Notes: generated by a model not told the origin, from the sequence alone. 64,000 nt of DNA from Epiperipatus broadwayi (GCA_028023455.1 JAQFVV010012546.1:2468081-2532080), one strand, 5' to 3'; shown: positions 33,481-46,550, counted from the stretch's first letter. Numbers and translations are program-made.

Positions 33481-34405
33481 AATATTTTATCTATTCCTAG
33501 CAGATGACAAAAAGAAAAAATTCTCATACCTAGAAATTGAAACACCAGAAATAAAGCTTTTTTTTATTTTTTAACTAAAAAGCTCTGTTGTAGGTACGGA
33601 AGAGTGCCATTGCTAATGTAAATGTAAGTGTGTAATTGCTATATTAAAAATTATGAATCTCTGAAATACATCCTATGGTAAATTCATTTTTAAATTCTGT
33701 GTTATTTGAACAACTTTTTTATAATACATTTACTTTAGTAAATTACTGAGAAAAAACATTCGATGATTTAAGATGTCTTAATATTGTGTCCTACATTTAT
33801 ATTCTACAAAAAATATGATTTCACATAATAATACAATAAAAGAATTATAAAATATTAAATGTGTTTTTGTCTAAGACGCACAAATAAAATCCACCAAACA
33901 TAATATTTATGTTAGCATTCACTTCTTTATAGTTGTAAAACTTTTTTATAAATCTCAAAAGCTAACTAACATGGTAATTTAACCATTTTGGGTTTATTAA
34001 AAAATACATTAATAGAAAAACATTTATAATGTAAAGTATATTTGCATCATTTTTTTTATTGATAAATTCGATACAAAATGCACACTAAAGTTTATGAAGT
34101 AACTGTAAAACTAAAAAGTTGTACTAAATTAGGATTAAGTGCAATTATGAAGCAGATAGTTTAATATGTTAAGTGCAAGTAAAATATCATATAACCTTAT
34201 CTTTACTCAATTGCTTAGATATTATATCTAATCATGCTGTGATAAAAATAGTCACGGAAACGCTATTCAATAAAAATTTCATAAATCTTACTTTTTAAAA
34301 TAGCGTTTGGATATATTTATTCTGGTATTTTTATTTGGAGTGTTTGTAATTCTAAATCTGTTTATAATTTATTATAAATAACTATTTTTTTATTCGATGT
34401 CTCAA
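33481..34405. other. Unassigned AT-rich sequence
   Basis: No recognised gene or repeat family. Confidence 0.5.
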
Positions 34406-34407
34406 AC

Positions 34408-34835
34408 TTCATATTATTGATGATTTAATATTAAATACGCTTAACGTATACAGTGAAATTAAATTCAACGATTATATTAATATTTCTTAAGGCTAAGCGC
34501 TTTCAGAGCTTACAGTCATATTCATAGCCTTTTAACGTAGTAATTTATGCAAATCTATGCAAGCTTATTTATATTGTCCATCTCTTTGAAATGGAAAAGC
34601 ATGTGTCTCTCCTGTTTATTGCTTTTAAATCTCTTGATATATACCATGCTTCTTTCACTTTCCTTTTGATGTCATTTCTTTCAGTTGTGATTATCCTAGC
34701 ATTTGCAGGTTCGAATTCATGATTAGCCTCTATTTGGTGGTCCACAAATACTGAGCTGCCTTCGTTTGTTCTTAATACTCTTTTATATAAGTATACGTTA
34801 AGCGTATTTAATATTACATTATTATCAATAGTGAA
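34408..34835. mobile_element. Inverted-repeat-bounded element carrying a PLE fragment
   Basis: TAATATTAAATACGCTTAAC continues GTATAC on the left (34427-34453) and recurs as its reverse complement at 34790-34815. Weaker complementarity extends outward to about 34408 and 34835. The interior holds the Penelope-like endonuclease tail on the minus strand. Inverted flanks around a 3'-end fragment are compatible with the inverted partial copies that Penelope-like elements often make. Confidence 0.65.
34569..34799 (-). pseudogene. Penelope-like element GIY-YIG endonuclease C-terminus
   Basis: An uninterrupted minus-strand frame of about 76 codons ending in TAA at 34569-34571. It reads GSSVFVDHQIEANH, then FEPANARIITTERN, then KRKVKEAWYIS. 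The spaced histidines, the F..A.I....R block and KEA-x-YI are the signature C-terminal half of Penelope-type GIY-YIG endonucleases, which nick the target DNA for reverse transcription. The KEA glutamate, expected as the catalytic acid, is kept. The GIY-YIG core and the reverse transcriptase are absent. The frame continues open into the right inverted flank without a start codon. Assigned by motif reading; a profile search would settle it. Confidence 0.75.
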
Positions 34836-34839
34836 GAAA

Positions 34840-35985
34840 AATCGGAAATTACAATATTATTGATGATTGTAAAGCTTATAATTTTAATTATCCTTGGCAT
34901 AGAAAACTTATAACTAGACCCTTCCGACTCTAGATATCTAAATATTTTTCGTTTGCGGATAAAATAAGAAATATATACTTAAATCTTCACTCCCTGACAA
35001 GTGAAGGTTTGATGAGTAATACCACCTTATATAATTAATTATTAAAAAAAAAAACAACTAATGACTTTTCTGCTTATATAAATTAATTAACCCAGATTCT
35101 CTCTGAATTTACTCTTACTAGAAATTGTTTTTTACTTTTTCTTACTAGAAACTCAAAATTTTTTTTTTGCTTTATGGTTTTCTTTTTAGACTGCTTATAT
35201 AGTTATCTTTTTTCTTCTAATTATACATCAATGCAACATATTTCATTTTTTTAATATTCGATAATTATATTTTTTCTGTTACTGTTTGAGTCCAAAAAAA
35301 AATTACCTGTATAGTTTGTTTTGTCCACCACACATTGAAAAATAAACTTATTTAAGAATAGAAAAAATAAGACAATACTGACTTGCCAATTTCTGTGTGG
35401 TGAGAGATTATTATTATCTAACTTGTTACCTAAAATCAATCTCAAACCCGTTGAATTTTTACATGGTTTGTAGATTAAATCTGCTTTTGAACCTTTTAAT
35501 CTTTTTTTTTTCCTAAAAATTTATATTTTTTATAAGTTAATTAAAATCAATATATAATTAAAATTTCATCATATAAAGTCAAAAATAATTTGACATATCT
35601 TGAAAATTGATTTTAAAAAACAGGTTGACTTTTATAGAATATTATTAAGGATATAGATAAAAAGACATTATTTGAACAAAAAAGAGCAATCCGTGTATTA
35701 TTTAATTTTCTTTTTTAAAAAATAATGCTAAGAGTCAATTAAATTTACAATATAATGAGAAAAAAAAAATCTTATATGGAAAATTAATTATTTGAAAAGA
35801 TAAAAAAAAAATCTGCATTTTTTTAAATCTGTAAATTCAAAGAAAGCTGTTTAATATGATTTGGCTTATTACAGATCATAGTTATTATAATTTAGAATTT
35901 AAGACCAACATCACATATATTATGCTAAAAAACTAAGTTGGTTAAGTATTAATATCACAATAAAGTCCTAGTTCCTGTATAGGTA
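34840..35985. other. Unassigned AT-rich sequence
   Basis: No recognised gene or repeat family. Confidence 0.5.
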
Positions 35986-37345
35986 TATCATCATCATTAT
36001 TATCATTTTCAATCATTATCAATAAACTTCAGGATGTAAGTCTTTCCAACTTTAATACTTTTTTTTCTAATGGTTAGTCTCTCTTCTTCACATCAGACTA
36101 ACATCCTTACTTATTCCATCCACCTATCTTACATATAGTGTCTATCTAAATCTTTTCAAATACCTTGGAATCCAGATTACAATTTCAACTGAATATTTAT
36201 CTTTTCTAAAAATATGCCTAACCTTTCCCCACTTCAGCCTCTTGTTTCAATAATGCCAGTAAGACCTGTTTACTCTCCCATATTTTTCTATATTTCATTA
36301 AGTAGTCTGAAGCCTCTGTCTTTTTCTTCTGTTAAGGGTTCATGCATTATTGATAAATAGGAACTAATAAACACATTTAATTAAAAAAATTCCTCTTCAA
36401 ATAAATAGATAATTTTTTCTTTTAATATTAAATTATTTCTATCAAAACTGTTCCATCCAAATTTAATACTATGATTAATTTCATTTATGTTTTCATTCGT
36501 TATTATCAATCTTTATTTTTGTTTTTCAGAAAATCCATTAACTATTGCTTTAATTTTTTAACATTTATCTTTACTTCTATTTTCTTACTGTCACCTGATG
36601 ACTCTGAAGTTCTGAAGTATTATTAGGAAAGTCAATTATATCATCTTCAAAATCTAGATAATCCCCATTTACTTTTATTACTTCAGCTTTCCATTTTAGT
36701 CTACAAAATACTTCTTGTAAAACTGCTATAAAATGTTTTGTAATATAAAGTCACTCTGATGTATATCCATCTCTATGGTAATCTTTTTAATATGACTATG
36801 TAATCTAATCATTGTTGTATCATATTTTGCAGATTATGATATTAACTTCAATCTATATTTTGATTACCTAACTCCTTAGATCACTGAAGAAATGTAAATC
36901 GAATCTAATACCTTTATATAATTTATAAATACAAAGCATAATGACAATTATGGCAATTCCTAGTCATTGGTCCTTTCGATATATTCTCTCAATATTTAGA
37001 TGTAATCCGCTGTACTAAAACCATTTTTAAATTCAACTTGTTTTTTTTTTGTTCATTAAACTATAAAATTTACTGTAGATGATTTCTAATGATTTTGGTT
37101 AAAAATTGTATAGAACTGACAAAAGATTGTTAGGTTTGTAATTTCCAATATCTACTTTATGTTTTTAAACATGAATGTTTATTAAAATGAATTCTTTCAA
37201 TCATCTACATGTGCATTGTTTAGGTATTTGGTATATAATATTGCCCACAATTTTTCTATTTCTTCCTTTGCTTTATTAAGATATTGATTATAATTCCATC
37301 AGTTATTTGGATCTTTTTTCTATTTTATAGGTTTAATTGTATGCC
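35986..37345 (-). pseudogene. RTE-like LINE remnant, copy 3, including RT domain
   Basis: The longest of the three related remnants. On the minus strand, from right to left, shattered frames show IGNYKPNNLLSVLYNF (the NYRPISLL block), QVEFKNGFSTADYI (the GF..G.ST.DHI block), IERTND, IHQSDFI (the RQGD.ISP block), then LDFEDDIIDF standing for L.FADDI.L, the catalytic Asp pair of reverse transcriptase. The post-RT tail (36100-36350) aligns with the 18.4- and 19.9-kb copies. The 3' end at 35990 has a (TGA)n-like tail. Many stops and shifts; long dead. Confidence 0.75.
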
Positions 37346-37349
37346 TCAC

Positions 37350-38430
37350 ATTTTCATTTAAAATGTTTGGCACATATGTGTGTAATGAAATATAATGAAT
37401 TTAATTTTATAATAATCCAGATAAAATGTTAGCTCTATCCTAACTGTATAACAAATAATTAGAACAGACAATGGGATCTGAAAACAAATGTTCTAATGAC
37501 AATATTATCTATCTCATATTAACCACACATAAAACTGTTTAATCTTAATCTATTTATAGCTATAAGTGTGATAAATGAGACACAACTCATAGTCCAAAAT
37601 TTTTTAAGCATCCACATTTTCTCACAAAATTACATATTAATTTAAAGATTTCCTTGGACTTATCAATGTAAAAATTGAAATATAAAAAGTAAAATCATGT
37701 AATGATCTATATGTAATTTCAATCATAATATAATCAGACTGCAATCATTTGAGATTATTAATTCAGATGGTTTTATATGCATTATCAGTTTTAATAGGTT
37801 GTTGTCAGGTTATATTATAGATGAAATCCTAATTAGATAATTGCATCAAACAATTTTCATTATACTTCAATATTTTCATCTATAAATCTAGGAAAATATT
37901 TAGATATTATATAAACTATTTTCATGGACTCAAGAAGTAAACATTAATAATGAGAATTTTTTATATGTTAATATATAAAAAAAATTACATTGTTACTTAA
38001 TCAAGTAATTAGAGCCGAAGCTGAGATATAAAAATGAATAATTAATTTTTTTTTGATTTTACAGCACCACTTTCTGTGAAATAAAGCCAGCCTCAAAATG
38101 ATTTTGAAATATGGATTCTAACATATTTACATGTTGCTTCACAGAGGGCGTTGCTGAATTTTTTAACCATGTGGGTTGATTTAATATTTGGATTTTCATT
38201 TCACTTTAGTATTATCACTAGGATTAGTTTTATATAGGTGTGTGTATGTAAAATGAATATTTTGATGGGTAAAATATGCTAAATAAATCATATTTTTGGA
38301 AGCATCCATGTTTAATAAAATAAAATTAAAGTAAAAATACTAACATTTTGACAAGATAACACTTGCTGTCAACAGAATAAAGTAATAACATAATTGTTGT
38401 AGGGATAATAATTGTGCCAGGTGGTTTCTG
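37350..38430. other. Unassigned AT-rich sequence
   Basis: No recognised feature. Confidence 0.5.
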
Positions 38431-38439
38431 AAAAGTTTG

Positions 38440-38500
38440 GCTTATGTGTTGATGGTTTTCATTCATTTATGTGTTGGTAGTTTTCATTCATTTGTGTGAG
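38440..38500. repeat. Short tandem duplication
   Basis: TGTTGATGGTTTTCATTCAT followed by TGTTGGTAGTTTTCATTCAT, about 28 bases apart. Confidence 0.75.
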
Positions 38501-38575
38501 AAAATTCTTCTATGTAGATGATAATTTTAATGTTTCATCACATTTGTTCACTTGTTTTTTTTATTTTTATTTTTA

Positions 38576-39075
38576 TAGATTTCCTAAATACTTTTTGATG
38601 GTAATTGTTACTTGTGGATATGTTTTTTTTGTATTTCAATAGTCTATTAATGGTTATAAAAGAAGATTGTCCTTTTACCTGTACTTCATTATTCAGACTT
38701 ATATTTGTTTCATAAGGGGGTGCTGCTGAAATTAATGTAACATTTGGTTATAGAGATATATTATACTTAAATTTCAATTAGCAATATGCAACTAGTTTTA
38801 TATATTTGTGTTTAAATGTTTGTATTCATCTTGGTTGTATATGTAATTGAAAATATGTTTGTTTATTAGTTATTTAAATCTTTCTTAATTTAGTTTGTGC
38901 TTTTTGTTTACATAAGTCTGAATTTTAATATATTTACCAATTTTATGGCTTATAGGTAAGAAATGGTTATCCTTTTTATCTGTATTGTTTTGTTCAGACT
39001 TTGGTTTGTATAACAAGAAAATAGTGCAGAAACTAATATAATATTTGGTGTTATATATATATAATTAAAATCAGT
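38576..39075. repeat. Diverged direct duplication (about 300-bp period)
   Basis: Landmarks such as ATTGTCCTTTTACCTGTA, TTCAGACTT.TATTTG and GCTGAAATTAATGTAACATT at 38670-38745 recur as TTATCCTTTTTATCTGTA, TTCAGACTTTGGTTTG and GCAGAAACTAATATAATATT at 38970-39045. An old tandem duplication of unknown origin. Confidence 0.6.
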
Positions 39076-39279
39076 CAATACTTAGTATCAATAATAATCA
39101 ACAAACTCAATCTGTTGTCAAGACAACTAAAAAATTAAAGGTAAAAAAATCATTGAACATATCACTTAATTCTTCAGCATCCCCTCAAAAAGAAATAGAG
39201 TTTTAAAAATAGTTTTCTGATGAGTTTTTAATCCCTCCAAGCAATACATGTATATATAGTCTCTGTTTTTGTCTACCTG

Positions 39280-39460
39280 GCTAGGTTTCCATGTATCTAT
39301 CATCTGTGCATCTATTTACCTATCTGTCTGTCTGCCTTCCTATATATCTAACTACTTATCTATAACCTATCTGCCTATATATCTATCTATATGTAGGTCA
39401 AATTATTTATAAATGCACTCTTCCGACCATCTATTTATCTATATGTATGCTAAAATAGTA
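39280..39460. repeat. Degenerate (ATCT)n microsatellite
   Basis: Repeated TATCTATC, TATCTGTCTGTCTG and related tetranucleotides with interruptions. Confidence 0.85.
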
Positions 39461-39931
39461 TTAAATCATCAAAATGCCATCTACCATGTTTTTTTAAACA
39501 TTATTATAAACATTTCCACATGATAAAATTTCTACAGAATGTTTTTACATCACATGCCCTAGAAAATATTGATTTAACTTTTTTTATCATGTACAAACAT
39601 GTGGAATAAAATCAGAAAATATATTAGACAATGCTTTGATGATTTTATTTAGCTTTATTAATCTTATAATTACAGTTCCATTTAATTGTTTTTTTTTTTC
39701 AAAATAATCTTTATTTGCGCAAAAAGTAAAATATACATTGTAATATAGAGTTCATGTTTACAATCATGTCTGATACATTAAAGAGTAATTAGTTATTAAA
39801 TTAGATGATGAGTACAGGATTAAAAGTAAAATTTATGTTATGTTACTTATCAGGGGTGATCTAATTTGGCATATAAATCCCATGGCATGTAAAGTTTAAG
39901 TGTCATGAATGAATAATATACATGGTCATTT

Positions 39932-40417
39932 CTAAATATTTAATTGACTCCATGTTTGCTCAGCAAGACTAGGCAAGCATGTTCTTAGATCACTTTCTTT
40001 AGCTTTATATAATAACTTTAAGAAAATGTCCTCAATAGGACCGGCCAACTCTCTATTAAATAATACCTTACATCTAACCTTCCATATGATAAAATTTATG
40101 AAAGTGGCCAAGCAGATGTAGCCAAAATTTTCACTTTTGAATGCATCATTAAGGTAGACATTTGAAGAATTGTATCCTCTAATTCTCTGTAGAGCAATAT
40201 TTCGTAACCGAGTCCACCATTCACATTGATAGAGTACATGTTCAATGTACTCATCAAATCTTCTACAAAGAGTACACACTGTATCAATGTTGTGTCCACT
40301 CTGATTACACAGAAATATCCCAGTAGGCAAGGCTCCAAGGTTGACCTTAACCAAAAAATCCACAAACTTTGGTTCCAATTTCAGGAACTTATCAGCCTTA
40401 TGAGGCGAGAGATTCAA
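39932..40417 (-). pseudogene. LINE C-terminal zinc-knuckle region
   Basis: 161 codons. LGALPTGIFLCNQSGHNIDT, then C-T-L-C, then EYIEHVLYQCEWW form the zf-RVT-like module (LPTG...C-x2-C...H-x4-C) that follows RT in L1/Tx1-type elements. The frame differs from the RT frame at 40414-41409 and overlaps it by four bases, so one frameshift near 40415 separates them in what was one ORF. The stop near 39932 probably marks the original protein end. Confidence 0.8.
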
Positions 40418-41409
40418 CTGGGAGGATTATCTGTCCTAGATTTACCAGAGTGAACTAATTGATAAGAATTCCAGTATGATATTTTTTCATCAAACATGGA
40501 GCTAGAGCTTTTGATACTATTAAAGACAATAGTTAATTGTTGTTGCATCCAGATATTTTTATGAGGGGGTGCACGATCAGTGGAGTTTATTTTTTCAAAA
40601 GGTAAGGGACTTTCTATATTTGCATTGTCTTTGAAAATTTTAACAAGGATATTGTAAGTCCTCTGTATCAGAAAAATTTTAATCGAGTGCAGTCCTAAAC
40701 CATTAAGATATCTTGGTTTTTGCAAAATATTAAGACTTATTGCTGGTGTCTTCCCTCCCCAGCACAGCTTTCTACATAGAGATTCACCCTTGCAGATGAA
40801 ACAAATTGTTGGTGAAAAACCAGCTAGATAATAAATAAGTTTTGGTAAAATCACAGAATTAAGGAGTGCAACCTTTCCAAACAGAGAAAGATAAATTTTA
40901 GATAGTGAATTAACAGTCTTTTCAATCTTTAAAATTAATGAATTTTCAAGTTCTTTTCTCATGACTGCTGGAGAAGAAGCAATACTAAAACCAAGAAATT
41001 TGTGTGGGGGAGCTTTTAGTCTACCAGATATTTGCTTCCCTGTCAGAATGGACCACATTGCCAACTTTGCTTCATTAATTGCCAGGCCAAATTCACATGC
41101 AAATTTGTGTAGGAGTTCCTCAAGTCTAGAGAACTCATCCTGAGATGAGAGAAACACAACCACATCATCCATATAGGGAATATGGCATATGTTCCTTCTC
41201 AATAAAGTAATATAAATCCCAGGAAGGAAAGACTCGATGCTCAACAGCAATGGGTTCACATAGACTGTGAAGAGTAGTGCACTTAGTGGTGAGCCCTGAG
41301 GCTTGGATACACAAGGCCAAAAGCCAGGAGCAACTCTTCCATCAAGTGAGAGAAACACCTCTCTGTTAAGGAGAAGGTTCTTAATCATCTGAAGATATTC
41401 CAGAGGCAC
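40414..41409 (-). pseudogene. LINE reverse transcriptase palm and thumb
   Basis: 331 codons. Near the N-terminus is KPQGSPLSALLF (the RQG.PLS..LF block), then IPYMDDVVVFL with the catalytic YMDD, then FGLAINEAKLAMWSI. The C-terminal half holds YLSLFGKVALLNSVILPKLI, LCWGGKTPAIS and LNGLGLHSI, the standard L1/Tx1 thumb-side blocks. No good start exists: the frame simply opens after an in-frame stop at about 41410, upstream of which the same frame continues with RT motifs. A once-longer ORF2 is therefore interrupted here. Confidence 0.9.
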
Positions 41410-41411
41410 TT

Positions 41412-41730
41412 AGAGTTCCCCCATTACACCAAATAGCACATCAATCCTGACACAATCAAAGGCTCTGAAAAAGTCAAGTTGAACTGCAACTGACCGGGGC
41501 ATCCTTTTCCTGCAAACATGATCAACTAGAAGTCGAAATTGACTGACAGCATCAGCAGTAGAGCTCTCTTTCTTTGCAAACTTTTAGGTTGATAATTTTC
41601 CAATAATGTTTGTTTGCATATCCTCTCTAATAAGGCCCTCAATGGTTTTAATAAGCAATGGCACCATAGAGATAGGCCGAAGATTATCAAGATTTTTTTT
41701 ACCCTCAGGTTTTTTAACATGCAGGACCAT
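41412..41730 (-). pseudogene. LINE reverse transcriptase fingers region
   Basis: Same frame as the downstream palm. The minus strand reads LHVKKPEGKKNLDNLRPISM, then VPLLIKTIEGLI, a stop near 41585, then SSTADAVSQFRLLVDHV and QLDFFRAFDCV. These are the RT block with RPIS and the D-F..AFD block carrying the first catalytic aspartate. The two stop codons (near 41585 and 41411) break it. A frameshift around 41715-41730 joins it to the next upstream piece. Confidence 0.85.
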
Positions 41731-41732
41731 GC

Positions 41733-42462
41733 TTATTGACAAAGCCCAATAATTTCTTGGCAGCCACTAGCCAAGAAGTCTACCATTTTTTTAATAATGG
41801 GGACTGAAAATGCACATAAATGAAGTAATAAAATTTTTAGTATTCCATGTAATCCAGGGTGAGTTATGTCAGGGAATGATGAAAAGGATTCTTGCTTCAG
41901 TAATTTTGTGTTGATCAGAATGTTCATAAACAAAACATTTCCTGACAAAAAAAATGCCAAGTGGTTGGAATTTTTTTGCATAATATTCCCGAATTCTGAG
42001 AAGCATGGAAGAACCTGTATAGCAGTTGCCTTGTATCTCAATGGAACTAGGTGCCTTTGATCTTCTGCTAGAACCAAGGGCCTATCTCATGTACCCCCTA
42101 GTCCAGCAATGTTGGTAATGAAGATATTGTTTGGCCCTTTTAATTGATAAGTACTCAGCAATGGCCTTTTCTTTAGCCTTGTATTTGGATTTTAAATTTA
42201 AAATGTTAGGAATATTTTGTGCTTCATATGAAATATTTGTGAGATCACATGCTATGGAGTCCAGCTCATTGAGAAGAATAACTGGACCTTTAGTTTTAGC
42301 AGTACAAGAATTTATTAGCATTGTTAGGGTCTCAATAAAAGTCTTCCATGCATCTACCACAGGGAGAGTTAAAATTTTTGTTCTATGGAAAATGATATAA
42401 GCTTCAGAGATCAGTTTAATAGTGGCACTAAACTTTGTAAGCATGCGAATAGTCCTTGGCAT
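41733..42462 (-). pseudogene. LINE linker and start of RT
   Basis: Two short frames. 42082-42462 (126 codons) reads as a helical linker ending SIKRAKQYLHYQHCWTRG, the usual R.R...W...G block before RT in L1-type elements. 41733-42077 is in another frame and covers the first RT segment, up to SVPIIKKMVDFLASGCQEII. Between them lies a frame change near 42080. The original protein extended further upstream but that part is missing. Confidence 0.7.
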
Positions 42463-42522
42463 CTCAATTATAGGTTGTAGAATGTTTCTTGGGATTATTT
42501 TAATCTTCAGAGCATAATTGTT

Positions 42523-42997
42523 ATTATATTAATGTGTGCTATAATGATTTATATTATGTAATAATGTTATGGAATTTTCTTGATAAATTCTTGAAATTTT
42601 TTCAGAAAACAGCCAACAATCTAATTTTTAAAACACTACTAGAGACAGTATTTTGAAAAATTGTCATATTTAGCAGTATATGTTTATTTGTAAACAGTTA
42701 ATCCAAATATTTTTTAATAAATCAAAAATTGATATATTCACTTTGTAGATGAAGTACATGTTTTATTTTTAATAGTATATATTATTCCAATGTCTGCAAG
42801 GTCCTGATTTAAATTTGGAAATTAGTTAAGCCACTTAAAATTTGAGATCCCTATGCTATAACTTATTTATCTTTTATTTAAAACTATCACTTTTGGATTA
42901 TTTCTAAAGGAAGGTTTATAATTAAACAGTGGATTATTATGATTAAAAATTAACATTTAATAGCATACCATTATCATGCTATCATATCTCTCTCTGC

Positions 42998-43042
<45 letters not shown>

Positions 43043-43052
43043 GTTACCAGAG

Positions 43053-43084
<32 letters not shown>

Positions 43085-46000
43085 CTGGTATTAAAGCTCA
43101 GAATATTAACAAGTTATTCCAAGTATTAAAATGATTTGTGTTTTTGAAAGAGATTCTAAAATTTGAAATTTGGATAAATGATATCCTAAAACAATTCATA
43201 TTTGTAAGAAATAAAACATAACTTGTCTTTTATTTCTAGCAATGGATTTTAATATACATATATGTTTCACAAACTTATGATGTTTCTTCTGTAAATAGTA
43301 TTTTTTTATATAGAAACATCTAGCAAGTCTATTCCTACAGACGATTATGTGCTGGAAATAGTAAATAGAAAATTAATCATGTAATTAATATTTAAATCAA
43401 AGAAAATTGTAAATGAAAAGTAAATACCTAAATTTAAGAACTTTATACAACTTTTTATTACATATTTATAATTCTTTTCTAATGTTTGGCAGATATGTAA
43501 AAAAAGGAGACAAGTTTAGATAAATTGCTAAAAGTGTAAAATTACATTACTTTTGAAAAATAATTATCAAACTGATATTACATTGCTTTCTGAAATAATA
43601 AATTACAGCAAATTATGTAAGTTGTTTTTTAATGAGTTGATATTTTAGAGGTAGTTTAATTATTATAATATTATGTTTCTCCAAAATAATACATTAATTA
43701 TCTATTATTATGAAATATATAATAACATATAATTAACTATTAGGTAAATATTTAATTTTAGCATGTATATATATATAAATATAGAATTTTATATATGTTA
43801 TCTTAAAAATACATTTTTGTGAATACTTAATATAAGTGATAAAGATATATTCAGTTCTCCATAAATTTAATAACGAACACTGACTTTATCATGTATGATA
43901 ATTTAATAAAGTAAATTATTTAGACATTTGTAGAACATGTATGATAATATAATAAAATAAATTGTCTAGGCAATTATAAAACACATGGATCTCTAGTTAA
44001 ATAGTCAAAGGATTAGTCAGAGTGAAGCATATAACATTCATTTCCCTTAGGACTATAATTGCAACAGCATTCTTTGTTAATATTTAAAGATGATAACATA
44101 TATTTCAAAATGTGAAAGATATAGCACTGTTCTTCACAATTTATACTATGTTTAAATGAGGAGCATGTAAAAACATATACGAGATTGATGATGTGAATCA
44201 TATTATAACAATATTACTGTTATTATAATAAATAAATAATGTAATTTCCTAATTTATATTAGCAAATAATTATAATAAATGAAGGGTTAAAATTTTAACT
44301 GATATATAGATTAAGAAATAAAAACCTTTAAATTGTCTACTATTGTTCAAATATTCTTCTAATTATTCCACTTTAATAAACAGTGAAGACGGATTTGGAC
44401 TCATAATAAAAAAATATGCATATTATAAACAAAAACACAGAAAATAATATAGATATGTTTATTAGAATTAATAAAAGGAAGTTCAAAGTACAATATATAG
44501 TAGAAACAATGATTCATATTTTTGTAAAAACTAAAGAAGCCAAAATTTCAATAGAAAAGTAATAGTAAAAGAACTATCAAACATTACATCATATTGTATA
44601 AGATTGAGATGAAAAGATAAGGTTTATAAAGTTTTCTGAAATAATATGAAGAAAAGCTATTGAGTAGAGATAATGGATTTAACTCAGACTTTGATCATTA
44701 AATGAATTATCAATAGTAAAAGTTAATGCTGATGTATGCCATACCCCTATTTATCTAACATAAAATAAACTTTTTTTAATTCATCATTGTCATTAACTGT
44801 AAAATATGGTTTAACTTTTAAATTACAATATTCTCAATCCTAGGATTTAGGTGCATGCATGTTTTAAATTTATCATAAATTTTATTATTATTTGTTTAAT
44901 AAAAAACATAGACTATGTAGCTATTTTCCTCGTGTTATTTGGAAAATAAATATCAGACCAAAAGCTAGATTATACAATGATGTTGGAAGCCATCTATAGT
45001 TTATTAAATCTAATAAGTTATCATTTAGAAGGTTTTTAGAAAAGCTTGATCCTGTGGTCTATTGCAATTATTCACACTCATTCAATTTACAGATGTGGAA
45101 ATTTTATTCTCAAGTATGCCTGATCTTTATTAGATAGGCAACTGTTTTTTATTGTATAAAATATTTATACTCTTCAATTCTTTTAAATATAGACACATAA
45201 TCTTCTTTGCATACTAATAAGGAATTTTTTACTTTATTTTTTTAAAAATGATTGTATATCTTTCAAAACATAAAAAAATAATAATTACATCTTAAAAAAT
45301 GTTTCAGTCAATTTACTAAATAATTTACTTAAAAAAAAAAATAAAAAATACAGTTCTACTATGGTAGATGTTTAAAACAGCAAACATACCAAAGTACTCT
45401 TTTCTATGTGCCTGAAAGTTTGGCATTTATTTGTCCAATATATAATTAGTACTATTTCGATTGTGTGTGTGATTTTTTTAAAAATCATTATCATTGTTAA
45501 TTGAGATTTCTTTTCAAATATATTTCAACATTTTGAATATTAATCATTATGAATTAATTGAGCTAGGACTTTTTTTTCATAGAGAACCAATACACCAGTA
45601 ATATTTATGTTTTACAATTGGAAGACATTTAATTTCCATCATTATAAAAGATATTTTTAGGCAATTTTAACTCAGTAGTGAGAGTAACAGGCTCAATAAT
45701 TCAAGATTCATTGATTAATTTCAAGCACAGAAAGATTTTCTAAAACAAATATTTATATATTCAATTGACTGAAATTCTACCTGTCATTTTAGAACTCAAT
45801 TTCTATATGACCTTCCATGCAACTGATTATGGTAAAAAGCAAAACAATGTTTAAATAGAGTATAATTTTTTTCTTCATTTTATGCTTTACTAAAACTTTG
45901 AATATACAAATTTAAAAATAATATATTTTTCCAGAAGTAATGAAAAAGATTATAACATTATTTGTGTATTAAATGTTTTAATTGTTTTGGAATATCTATT

Positions 46001-46550
46001 TGTTTGTTAAATTTTGATCTTTTTTAAGTTAGAATGAAATTTTAAAATGAAGTTCAATATATTTAAATTCAATAGAATTGTTTGAAAATTGATATATTAT
46101 TAAGTTATAACATCTTAATCCATTTGAAATGCTTATCTTTTTAGTATGTCAATTAGTTTGATAGATATCGAACAGAGGGCAGAAAAAAAAAGCAAAATAT
46201 TCAACAATTTCATGTTTTGCAGTTAACAATTATTTTTAGAATTTTCATTTGGTTTAAAAATGGTTTCAAGAGGGCATTTTCTTTTTTTTTCTTTTAATTT
46301 AATAACATTTTAAAAATAATTTAAAACTCTTAATGTATAAGTATTATTATGTAGTAGTAATAATAATACATTTTAACTTACAGCAGAAATATCTACTAAT
46401 ATATATACTAACTATCCAGTCAATTTAAAGTAAGATATAGTTTCACATTTTCAATAAATACACTAATGCTAAAAACTTAAAAATAAGAGATAATTATATA
46501 TATAATACTAAAAAGAAATAAAATAATTGTTTCTTCAACCACAATTGGAG
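42523..46550. other. Unassigned AT-rich sequence
   Basis: About 4 kb without recognised genes. At 43004-43082 two (AT)n runs lie inside an inverted pair (ACCAGAGT and AACTCTGGT), a second microsatellite-in-hairpin like that at 12846. Otherwise low-complexity AT-rich sequence. Confidence 0.55.

Larger units (their letters stand above)
39691..42510 (-). mobile_element. 5'-truncated, broken L1/Tx1-like LINE
   Basis: A minus-strand non-LTR retrotransposon running from the linker before RT (about 42480) to an A-tail (T-run at 39689-39700). A possible weak duplication, TAATTGTT, lies at 39683-39690 and 42515-42522. The endonuclease domain is absent. Coding sections follow in order: pre-RT linker, RT fingers, RT palm, thumb and zinc-knuckle region. 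They are separated by at least two frame changes and two in-frame stops. The palm motif YMDD, the LRPISMVP block and the FGKVALLNSVILPKLIYY block point to the L1/Tx1 side of non-LTR elements, unlike the RTE-like copies elsewhere in the window. Confidence 0.85.

Noticed and set aside
40226-42400. Plus-strand frames of 60-89 codons
   Set aside because: Shadows of the minus-strand LINE coding sequence.
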